Assembly (NCBI RefSeq): GCF_002215035.1
Contig: NZ_NKFP01000003.1
Span: forward strand, 12,437 to 76,436
DNA: 64,000 nucleotides
Origin: Leptolyngbya ohadii IS1
Lineage (GTDB): Bacteria; Cyanobacteriota; Cyanobacteriia; Elainellales; Elainellaceae
Direction of reading: 5' to 3'
Position numbers and translations under genes: made by a program. Below are positions 56,521 through 64,000 of the stretch, piece after piece (position 1 is the first letter of the stretch; each line of letters begins with the position of its first letter). The notes below the pieces were generated by a model. The model saw only the letters and a list, made by a program, of their open reading frames with translations, searched no databases and was not told the DNA's origin.

Positions 56521-56847
56521 TCAGGCTTGAATCACAAAATCCGTGGCAGCCAGTGCCGGATTGCTGTTGAGGGCAGCAAACTGTGCTTCGTTGCCGAACC
56601 CGGCTGTTGAGCCATTCTGCTTATAAAACAGTCTGCCGTTGCTGTGGTTGTAGACAATCCGAGCGGCACTGGTGGCTGCGGCAGCATCCTCGGACACGGT
56701 GGCAAACTCGCTGGTAATACTAAACCCGTTGCCCACCGTATTAGCGATCGCCGTGAAGGTCGTCTTATCGAGAACAATGCTGCCAATGATTACCCTCCGC
56801 ATTATGAATCGATACGCCTTACTCGTTCGGCTTCCTATGCCTCCCAC
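56521..56847 (-). pseudogene. C-terminal fragment of an RTX-type protein
   Basis: The stretch ATSAARIVYNHSNGRLFYKQNGSTAGFGNEAQFAALNSNPALAATDFVIQA matches the conserved end of cyanobacterial calcium-binding RTX proteins, where it follows nonapeptide repeats. No repeats remain upstream, and the first ~20 codons are not native. It directly follows the CheY-like gene on the same strand. Confidence 0.7.
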
Positions 56848-57215
56848 TTAAGAGCAATCGCAATCGTATTAGGCAAAGTTACAGGATTAAAGGGTTTAGA
56901 AATGGCTGTTATAATACCAAGCTGTTGCAGTTTCTGGGACGTAAACCAGTGAGCTTTAACCGTAAGAAGGAGGACTGGAATTGAGGCGGTTGAGGGGTTG
57001 CCTTGAAGCCTTTCAAGAAAGGTAATCGCATCCATCCCCGGCATCAGTAGATCGAGCAGAATTGCATCAGGGTGATGGGTTGTTAGTTGTTTTAGTCCTG
57101 ATTGAGCAGAAGCAGCAGCAATTACATTCCATCCCGCCAAGTCACAAAGACAGGTCTGCACCAGCTCGCGCACACTCTCTTCATCATCAATTAGCAAGAT
57201 TGTCCTAGCTATCAA
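56835..57215 (-). CDS. CheY-like single-domain response regulator
   Basis: 126 residues, one receiver domain. The acidic pocket is DDEE, the phosphoacceptor Asp55 (AILLDLLMPGMD), Thr85 (LLTVK) and Lys107 (ISKPFNP). The start is a TTG with a purine-rich GAGAGGTAGAAG upstream. It has close similarity to the regulator at 57545-57919, suggesting duplication. No output domain, so it probably acts by protein contact or as a phosphate carrier for the adjacent kinase. Confidence 0.82.
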   Translation of the reverse strand: MIARTILLIDDEESVRELVQTCLCDLAGWNVIAAASAQSGLKQLTTHHPDAILLDLLMPGMDAITFLERLQGNPSTASIPVLLLTVKAHWFTSQKLQQLGIITAISKPFNPVTLPNTIAIALKWEA

Positions 57216-57544
57216 TCTTCTACCTCTCTATCTCATACCGTTATCTGACAAAACTTAAGTTGCCATCAGGTAATACAGTCTTTTCCATGCTGATAGAGTC
57301 CAAAAAATGGGGTGCGACTCTGCGCGGGGGCGAACTCCCCACCTCCCCTGTACCTCCCGAAAGTAGAAAACGCTGTAGGTATTTCCTATTCGAGAAATAT
57401 CGAGTTTAATCAAGCAGGATAATCTCTATTTAGGGGGTACAAATCGAGTGTAAAGTAATAAACTAAGAAACTGATAAGAAGTTTTCAATCGCTTTCAGAC
57501 TCCTGGCTTGGACGGTTCCCGATTCGTTTCAGCGCAATCGTGAT
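57216..57544. other. Intergenic region between two receiver genes
   Basis: 329 bp. It contains a GC-rich stretch near 57330-57355 with GGGGCGAACTCCCC, a weak hairpin, and otherwise no recognisable gene, repeat family or RNA. Confidence 0.5.
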
Positions 57545-57919
57545 TTAATCCCAGTTTAATAAATCTGCGATTTGGTCACAGATCAGGGTGGGGTCAAAGG
57601 GCTTGGCGATGGTTCCGGCAACTTCCATCTGGGCAAAGCGAATCCGCTCATCAGGTAATACTTTGGCGGTTAGCAGGACAATAGGAATATGTTGGGTAAC
57701 GGGGTTCTCTTTCAGTTTCTTGTAGCACTGAAATCCATCCATTCCCGGCATTGAGATATCCAGAAGAATGGCATCGATCGCACTTGTTTCCGCTTTAACC
57801 AGGGCTTCCTGACCAGATGCAGCAGCGATCGTAGTCCAACTGCCTAAATCCTCCAGGCAAGTACAAACAAGGTCGCGCAGAGAATCTTCATCGTCAACGA
57901 CTAGAATACAGTAGGTCAT
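57545..57919 (-). CDS. CheY-like response regulator coupled to the multi-PAS kinase
   Basis: 124 residues: DDED pocket, Asp54 (AILLDISMPGMDG), Thr84 (LLTAK) and Lys106 (IAKPFDP). Its ATG overlaps the kinase stop in ATGA, so it is translated with the kinase and is its probable phosphorylation target. No output domain. Confidence 0.88.
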   Translation of the reverse strand: MTYCILVVDDEDSLRDLVCTCLEDLGSWTTIAAASGQEALVKAETSAIDAILLDISMPGMDGFQCYKKLKENPVTQHIPIVLLTAKVLPDERIRFAQMEVAGTIAKPFDPTLICDQIADLLNWD

Positions 57920-60900
57920 CGTTCTCCTTCGGACATTAAGGGTAGGGTGAAATAGAAAGTGCTGCCGTTACCAAGAATGCTTTCCGCCCAAATACTGCCG
58001 CCATGCTGCTGCACAATACTCCGGCAGATTGCCAAACCTAAACCCGTTCCGCCCTTCTGACGAGAGTCCGACACATCCACCTGTTGAAAGCGTCCAAAAA
58101 TGGTTTCGAGCTTATCGGCGGGAATACCCCTGCCCTGATCCTGCACGGAAAACAGTACAGAATCGGTTCGCGTTTGGGCGGAGAGGGTAATGGCGGCATC
58201 GGGCGGCGAGAATTTGATCGCATTGCTGAGCAGATTTGTCAGGGTTTGGATAATACAGTCTGGATCTGCCCAGGCTTGAGCCGTTGTCGGTACAATGATG
58301 AGCCGAACGTTGGCTTGATCGGCAAGCGACTGTACCCCTGCCGCTGCTCGCTGCATCAGATCCTCTGCACCGCAGGCTTCCTCAATAATCTGGACTTTAC
58401 CAGAAGACAACCGTTCCAGATCGAGAATGTCATTCACCAGACGCACCAATCGATCGCTGTTGGTTAAAGCCTGCCCGATCATGTGTTTGGCTTTCTCCGG
58501 TTTCTTGTCGTATATTCCTGTATCCAGTAAGCCTAAAAAGCCGCGAATAGCGGTTAGCGGGGTGCGTAGCTCATGGCTGACAATGGAAATAAACTCATTC
58601 TTCATTCGATCGATCGCCTGCCGCTCGGTAATATCTTGAATCTGGGCAACGTAATAGAGCGGTTTCCCCTGCCCATCCCGAACCAGAGAGAGACTCGTCA
58701 AACCCCAGACAACCTGTCCCTGCTGGCAGCAGTAGCGCAGTTCAACCTGGGCATTGCGATTTTCGCTAGACAAAACCTGCTGAACACACTGCTCAAGTTT
58801 ATGCCAGTCCTCAGGATGAACCAGACTAGAGGCAGTTTCAGACAGCAGCTCTGGCTCTGTAAAGCCGAGCATATCGCAGAGCATCGGATTCACTTTGATC
58901 CAGCGATCGTCTAATCCAATCAGAGCCATGCCAATTGGTGCATCCCAAAAGGCACTCCGAAATCGGGTTTCGCTGTCTAATAGGGCGGCTTCTGCGCGCT
59001 TGCGATCGGTGATATTCCGCACAATTACTAAAACGCGGTCGTCCCCCACCCCAATCACCCGCACTTCCTCATGGGTAGTTCCCGATTGTAGGGCAACTTC
59101 CTGTTCATAAATTTGGGCTTCACCTGTTTTTAGTGCCTGCTGAATGGCGTTCACTCGGATTTGTGCCAGATCGAAGGGCAGGATTTCATAGAGGTTCTTA
59201 CCAACTGCCTCAGATTTGTTGTACAAATTGGTAGTGCTGTTTCCCTCAATCAAGTCAATGCAGGTTCCATTTTCAGTCATCCAAAGAATCAGATCAGGAA
59301 TTGCCTTCAGAATTTGATTTTTGGTTGCTTCGCTGTTGCGTAAGGCATCCTCTGCCTGTTTACGCTCTGTGATATCGAGGTTCGTGCCGATCACATGGGT
59401 AGTGCGTCCCTCTTCGTTGACAACTGCCTCTCCTCTTGCCTCGACATAGCGAAGGGAACCGTCGGGATGGATGACACGAAACTCAACTCGATAGGGAATT
59501 TGATCGGCAATCACCGCTTCAACTCGTTGACGCAGCAAGTCCCGATCGTCGAGATAAATTAGCTCATAGAACTGGGGTAGGGACGGTTCCAGTTGAGCAA
59601 TATCCCAGCCCATAATATGAAAGCTTTCCTCTGTCCAGGTGACTCTTCCGGTTAGCACTTCTATCTGCCAGCTTCCCACATGGGCAACCTGCTGGGCGCG
59701 ACGCAAGGCGGCTTCACTCTGGCGCAGGGCTTCTTCTGCCTGTTTGCTATCGGTAATATCATCGGCTAATCTAACTTCGCGGATCGGGTTGCCGTCCTCG
59801 TTCCGCACAATCCAGGACTCTGCCCGCATCCAGTGAATTGTGCCATCTGCGGCAATCAGGCGGTATTCCTGGAGATTGCGATTGTCATCCGGGATCTGGT
59901 TGAACTCAGACATCACGTACTCCACATCGTCGGGGTGAATCCGATCGAGCCAGGATTTGGGATTGCGATAGAGGCTTTCGGAAGAATAGCCCCACAGTTT
60001 TTCGTAAGATGGGCTGATGTAGAGATACTGATCGGTTGTTAGATCCAGCACGAAGAATATCTGGCTGATCGTTTGGGCAATTTCCTGGAAGCGCGCTTCG
60101 CTTTCTTGCAGCGCAATTTCAGCCTGCTTGTGTTCGTCTTCGACGCGCTTGCGCTCCGTAATATCGAGCAGTACCCCATACCAGGCGATGTCGCCATTGT
60201 CTCGGCGTTCTGGACGGGAATTTGCCTGCACCCACTTCACTGTGCCCGATGGGGTGATAATGCGCCACTCGTGGGAAAACGGCTCTAGTGTTTTGAATGA
60301 GCGCCAGGTCGCCTCGTCATAGAGCGCCAGATCATCGGGATGCACTTGAGCATAGGTAAGGGTCGCGTCCTGTAATACCTGCTCTGGCTCTAATTCTTGA
60401 ATTTCTCGGATACCGGGACTGATATATTCAAATCGCAGATTAGAGCCTTTTGCATCGCAAACCAAGATATAAATCTGGGCAGGGGAGGCAGCCGCAATTC
60501 GCTGGAAGCGGTTTTCACTTTGCTGAAGGGCAATCTCCGTCTGCTTACGATCGGTGATGTCGCGAATCATCATCAAAACAGCATCGCTCCCACAGGGAAC
60601 CGCCCGAACTTCCTCATACTGCCAGCCATCGCCTAACCAGAGCCGCTGTTCCAGGGTTTGCATCTCCCCCGTTTCCAGCGTTTGTTGAATCAACTGGAGT
60701 TTGATAGCAGCAACCTCAGGAGAAACAAATTCAGTAAAATGTTTGCCGATCGGATTAACATCTAACGGAATCAGATCCACTAGAGAATTGCTGCGAACAA
60801 TATCGCGATAAATGCCATCTGCACCAATTAGCGTCATCAAATCCGGCATTGCCGAGAGGATTGCTCGATTTCGCTCCTCACTCTGGCGCAGGGCTTCCTC

Positions 60901-62976
60901 GGCTTGCTTCAGGTGGGTGATGTCGCGTCCGACAGACTGAATTTCTATGGGGTTTCCCTGCTTGTCAAACAGCAGGCGATCGCTCCACTGCATCCAGCGC
61001 ACTTCGCCGTTGACCACCCAGCGATTTTCGGAGGTGATAATGGGCTGATCGATGCTCAAAGAGGTGATATTTCGTTCGACCTCAGCCCGATCCGGTTCAT
61101 AAATTAGATGGCGGTAGCTCTTGCCAATCATTTCCTCACGGTTCACGCCAAAATAGCGACAGCAGGCATCGTTAACAAAGGTTACGGTGGTATCGGGAAG
61201 CGATCGACAAACAAGTTCGGTCTGGTCTTCCACAATGGCGCGATAGCGGGCTTCGCTCTGCTGCAAGGCAAGTTCGGCGGCTTTGCGATCGGTGATATCG
61301 CGGTGCGTCACAATAATCTGATCCTGTCCTTCCAGCTTACAGACTTCTGCCGACAGCAAAACCGTTTTCACCTCGCCCGAATTGAGGCGAACTTGCACCT
61401 CCAGATTTCGCACGCTGCCCTGCTGCGCCAACAGTGAGCGATACTGCTCCCGCTGCTCTAGCTCATGCCAAAAGTTGAGTTGCAGTGCCGTATTGCCGAT
61501 AATTTCTGCTCTGGAATAGCCATAGAACTGCATCGCGCTCTCGTTGATCTCCAGCAGGCACCCATCCGCAAAATTTGTGATCGCGAGTGGTTCAGGACTG
61601 ATCCGAAAAACCGTTGTAAACTTTTCCTTCGATTCTGCTAATGCGGTTTTGATGCGATCGAAAGAATCCTGGATCTGGTCTGCCATTCGATTAAACGTGT
61701 GTGCCAGACCGTTTAACTCGGCGATCGAACCGTTGGTCAGCAGGCGGCGATTGAGGTTTCCCGCAGCCAGTTCTTGACTGACGTGGTTGAGTTGGGTGAA
61801 GTGTTGGGTGAGCCGATTTGTGGCAAAAATTCCCAGTCCGATCGCACCACCAAGCGTCAACAGACAGAGCAACAATGTTGTGGCTTGGTTGGCGTGAATC
61901 GCCTGCATAAAATCGGATTCCGGAACCACTATCACAATCAGCCAGTCCAGCCCATATCGATCTTGAAACGGAGTGACCCGCACCCATTTTGCTGAATTTG
62001 ACTGCTCAATCGTGAATTGCTGAGTTCCGTTAATTTGGGATAGATGATGAGAACGGGCGTTAAGCTGTGCCATCGTTTCTCGCATCGTCGAATCTTCGCT
62101 CTCTCCCGCGTTCATCCGTTCAGCTTCTCCAGCCTGCGTTCTGAGAATCGATTGATTTGTAGAATTGGCGACCAGGAGTCCCGATCGCTCCACAATAAAC
62201 ACCTGCCCAGATGGACTCAAGTTCAGATTTGAAAGAAAATGACTCAGGCTTTTCAGATCAATATCAGCGGCTAAAATTCCCCGGAGTTTACCAGAGTCTG
62301 AGTAAATGGGCAGTCCGGCAGAAATTCCCATCACTGGCACATCGCTGATGAACTGATAAATAGGACTCCAGGTTGCTTTCCCTGCCTTTGCGGGTGCTTG
62401 ATACCAGGGTCGAGTACGGGCATCATAATTCTCGGAGATGGTTTGAGTTTCGATAATCCTTCCTTTAGCATCGGTGAGTGAAAGCGTGTACTTGCCCTTA
62501 GCAAATTGGACAGTTCGATAAACGCTCATGTTGCCGGAGCCAAGGGGGAGACGACGACCGGAGCCAACCATTCCTCCCCGATCATTTGCCATGGCAATCG
62601 TTGTGACATCTGGAAACAGCTGGAGCTGTGCCCAGAAAAACTTTTCCAACGGTTCTGGGTTTATCGTCTCGAATCCAGAGAGTTGACCCAGACGAATGTT
62701 ACTTGCATTAAGCTGGTTGACCAGGTGAGGCATCTCAAGCGATCGCTCCAGGTAAAGCACTGTTTGGTTCTCTTTCTCCTGCATGAGCTGGCTCGCTAAC
62801 TCGGTTACCGTCTGTTCCCCGCTTTGGTAAGAGAGATACCCGACCAGCGTTGTTGCTCCCACAGTCAGCAGTACAAACGGAACGGTTAATGCCCAACTCA
62901 GCGGTACACCTGTCAGTAGGCGACGGGGCGGTCGCGGCAGAAAAGCCGATTGTCTTTTCCGTCCAGGAGTAGTCAT
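57916..62976 (-). CDS. Membrane histidine kinase with Cache sensor, HAMP and eight PAS domains
   Basis: 1686 residues. TM1 (~26-47), an extracytoplasmic double-Cache-like sensor (~50-350), TM2 (~365-388) and HAMP (~389-440). Eight PAS/PAC units follow, starting near 450, 575, 700, 820, 960, 1085, 1210 and 1325 and linked by ITDRKQAE.AL.QSE helices. The HisKA phospho-His is ~1466 (IVSHELRTPL); the ATPase has N-box LTNLLSNAIKFSP, G1 DQGRGIPADK and G2 KGGTGLGLAI. It senses an external ligand plus probably several internal cues. ATGA overlaps on both sides place it in one operon with an Hpt-REC-REC protein before it and a CheY-like protein after it. Confidence 0.92.
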   Translation of the reverse strand: MTTPGRKRQSAFLPRPPRRLLTGVPLSWALTVPFVLLTVGATTLVGYLSYQSGEQTVTELASQLMQEKENQTVLYLERSLEMPHLVNQLNASNIRLGQLSGFETINPEPLEKFFWAQLQLFPDVTTIAMANDRGGMVGSGRRLPLGSGNMSVYRTVQFAKGKYTLSLTDAKGRIIETQTISENYDARTRPWYQAPAKAGKATWSPIYQFISDVPVMGISAGLPIYSDSGKLRGILAADIDLKSLSHFLSNLNLSPSGQVFIVERSGLLVANSTNQSILRTQAGEAERMNAGESEDSTMRETMAQLNARSHHLSQINGTQQFTIEQSNSAKWVRVTPFQDRYGLDWLIVIVVPESDFMQAIHANQATTLLLCLLTLGGAIGLGIFATNRLTQHFTQLNHVSQELAAGNLNRRLLTNGSIAELNGLAHTFNRMADQIQDSFDRIKTALAESKEKFTTVFRISPEPLAITNFADGCLLEINESAMQFYGYSRAEIIGNTALQLNFWHELEQREQYRSLLAQQGSVRNLEVQVRLNSGEVKTVLLSAEVCKLEGQDQIIVTHRDITDRKAAELALQQSEARYRAIVEDQTELVCRSLPDTTVTFVNDACCRYFGVNREEMIGKSYRHLIYEPDRAEVERNITSLSIDQPIITSENRWVVNGEVRWMQWSDRLLFDKQGNPIEIQSVGRDITHLKQAEEALRQSEERNRAILSAMPDLMTLIGADGIYRDIVRSNSLVDLIPLDVNPIGKHFTEFVSPEVAAIKLQLIQQTLETGEMQTLEQRLWLGDGWQYEEVRAVPCGSDAVLMMIRDITDRKQTEIALQQSENRFQRIAAASPAQIYILVCDAKGSNLRFEYISPGIREIQELEPEQVLQDATLTYAQVHPDDLALYDEATWRSFKTLEPFSHEWRIITPSGTVKWVQANSRPERRDNGDIAWYGVLLDITERKRVEDEHKQAEIALQESEARFQEIAQTISQIFFVLDLTTDQYLYISPSYEKLWGYSSESLYRNPKSWLDRIHPDDVEYVMSEFNQIPDDNRNLQEYRLIAADGTIHWMRAESWIVRNEDGNPIREVRLADDITDSKQAEEALRQSEAALRRAQQVAHVGSWQIEVLTGRVTWTEESFHIMGWDIAQLEPSLPQFYELIYLDDRDLLRQRVEAVIADQIPYRVEFRVIHPDGSLRYVEARGEAVVNEEGRTTHVIGTNLDITERKQAEDALRNSEATKNQILKAIPDLILWMTENGTCIDLIEGNSTTNLYNKSEAVGKNLYEILPFDLAQIRVNAIQQALKTGEAQIYEQEVALQSGTTHEEVRVIGVGDDRVLVIVRNITDRKRAEAALLDSETRFRSAFWDAPIGMALIGLDDRWIKVNPMLCDMLGFTEPELLSETASSLVHPEDWHKLEQCVQQVLSSENRNAQVELRYCCQQGQVVWGLTSLSLVRDGQGKPLYYVAQIQDITERQAIDRMKNEFISIVSHELRTPLTAIRGFLGLLDTGIYDKKPEKAKHMIGQALTNSDRLVRLVNDILDLERLSSGKVQIIEEACGAEDLMQRAAAGVQSLADQANVRLIIVPTTAQAWADPDCIIQTLTNLLSNAIKFSPPDAAITLSAQTRTDSVLFSVQDQGRGIPADKLETIFGRFQQVDVSDSRQKGGTGLGLAICRSIVQQHGGSIWAESILGNGSTFYFTLPLMSEGER

Positions 62977-64000
62977 GTCACGCTCCGCTTCATGGTCTCA
63001 AGCTCCTGCTGAAGGCGCGATCGATCGATTCGGCTGATTACTCGCGTCACCAGTTCTGGACCAGCAACGGGTTTGCCAATAAAATCATCGGCTCCCGCCG
63101 CAAACACTTGATGAATAGAGGCGATATCGGTATGAGCCGTCACAACCAGAATCGGTAAATTGCCCCACTGGGGGTCCTGCCGCACCACTCGACACAAATC
63201 AATCCCATTAAAGGTTGGCATTTCCACATCCAGCACCAGTAGATCGGGCTGCGTAGCCGTTAAAACAGTCCAGAACTGTTCTGGCTCTTGCAGTGTTGTC
63301 ACCTGCATTCCCCAGGGCTGTAATAGATCGAATACCGTATCCAGCAGCAGCGGATCGTCGTCTAAAACCATGACTATAGCATCCGTCGCCTGAGAGTTTG
63401 TCAGCACTTGCTCGATCGCCTGGAAGACTTCAGCGGTTGCGATCGGCTTATGCAAAAATCGCTTAATGCCCAATCGAGACAGAATCACGCGATTGCCCAG
63501 CCGATCCTGCTCTGTGATGACGAGAATCGGTACGGTTGGAAACTGGGCTGTGAGGGTCTTGATCAGGTAAAGTCCCGCTTCGAGGGATTCCTGTAGATGC
63601 AGCACAATTGCTTGAGGGGTTTCCTGCTTGATCTGATGCTGAATGACTTGCCGAATGACTGCTGTATCCATTACGGTTTGAACTTTAAGGTTCCAATTCG
63701 AGGCATCTCGTCGAAGCTGTTCAACAAAAGCGATATCTGTACCTATGACCAGGACAACCGGAAGCCGAGGGGCTGGCGGCAGTCGATGCGAAGCAGTTTC
63801 CTCTTTGAGGTAATCGCTCAACGAGGTAGCAGGTTTAGCAAGTTCCTGGGTTAGCTCAGAGATCAGACTGTTAATTTGAGAGACTTGGACTAGGGCTAGG
63901 GGATACTGCTCCAGCAGTTTTTCGAGCGATTTAGCCACGTGCGACCCTCTCTCGTAGCCGAAGGAGCCTAACGTTCCTGCCAATCGGTGCGCTTCTTGAG
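62973..64000 (-). CDS. Hpt-REC-REC phosphorelay protein (5' end outside the window)
   Basis: The frame runs off the right edge. The first visible residues, QEAHRLAGTLGSFGYERGS, are the phospho-His motif of an Hpt domain. Receiver 1 (~85-200) lacks a phosphoacceptor Asp (AIVLHLQES where an Asp is expected) but keeps Lys in LHKPI, so it is probably a pseudo-receiver. Receiver 2 is canonical: DDDP pocket, Asp in LLVLDVEMPTFNG, Thr in VVTAH and Lys in IGKPV. The last codons overlap the kinase start (ATGA). It probably passes phosphate between the kinase and another regulator further out. Confidence 0.85.
   Translation of the reverse strand, partial: QEAHRLAGTLGSFGYERGSHVAKSLEKLLEQYPLALVQVSQINSLISELTQELAKPATSLSDYLKEETASHRLPPAPRLPVVLVIGTDIAFVEQLRRDASNWNLKVQTVMDTAVIRQVIQHQIKQETPQAIVLHLQESLEAGLYLIKTLTAQFPTVPILVITEQDRLGNRVILSRLGIKRFLHKPIATAEVFQAIEQVLTNSQATDAIVMVLDDDPLLLDTVFDLLQPWGMQVTTLQEPEQFWTVLTATQPDLLVLDVEMPTFNGIDLCRVVRQDPQWGNLPILVVTAHTDIASIHQVFAAGADDFIGKPVAGPELVTRVISRIDRSRLQQELETMKRSVT

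Noticed and set aside
57330-57355. GC-rich inverted stretch as a terminator.
   Set aside because: Weak stem and no T-run on either strand.
1-64000. tRNA or rRNA genes.
   Set aside because: No cloverleaf-compatible T-arm/anticodon pattern or conserved rRNA segment was noticed by eye; a covariance-model scan was not possible.

Overview
The window reads as cyanobacterial chromosome. The octamer GCGATCGC (HIP1) recurs throughout, and the gene families are typical of filamentous cyanobacteria: exported TPR-CHAT proteins, DUF1822, CHASE2-CHAT fusions, an orthocaspase with DUF4384, Uma2 nucleases, RTX proteins and multi-PAS hybrid signalling. Genus cannot be fixed from the sequence; a Leptolyngbya/Oscillatoria-like organism is a guess.

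Layout. (A) 1-2994: end of one gene, then an NHLM/NHLP-type peptide-export ABC transporter. (B) 3030-46862, all on the + strand: a very large CHAT/TPR region. It holds nine exported CHAT proteins (one of 2014 residues, one split by an insertion sequence, one cut off by another, one without TPRs and without its catalytic His), a membrane CHAT-CHASE2 fusion in an operon with DUF1822 and a sigma-70-like protein, a Tat-type orthocaspase, a subtilase, a trypsin-like protease, an RTX protein and a Uma2 nuclease. (C) 46845-54452: an accessory zone with a degenerate ISAzo13-type element, a family of five 43-bp palindromic repeats, a small winged-helix-like protein, an MmcQ/YjbR protein, a catalase-like protein, an internally deleted cytochrome P450 and a frameshifted IS256 element with an 8-bp target duplication. 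(D) 54648-56847: a pirin, then three fragments (receiver domain, LuxR-type domain, RTX C-terminus). (E) 56835-64000, - strand: two CheY-like regulators and a tightly coupled operon of Hpt-REC-REC protein, eight-PAS histidine kinase and single-domain regulator.

How it may fit together. Most CHAT proteins share one plan: signal peptide, 40-residue TPR array, conserved linker, CHAT domain, and often a C-terminal PYYW...IGNGL motif. Their adjacency, shared orientation, short spacers and near-identical leader DNA between neighbours point to tandem duplication. Eight clan-CD-type CHAT domains with an intact His/Cys pair (one of them in the split gene), an orthocaspase and two serine proteases lie together, most of them exported or membrane-bound. 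This suggests a periplasmic or cell-surface proteolytic network, with the cytoplasmic sigma-like and DUF1822 proteins as possible readouts. That functional link is inference; the gene content and catalytic motifs are seen directly.

Active remodelling is evident: three insertion sequences (two with clear target duplications, one with a tentative 3-bp one), 120-bp in-gene TPR repeats, 13-bp tandem repeats across two stop codons, and several decayed genes.
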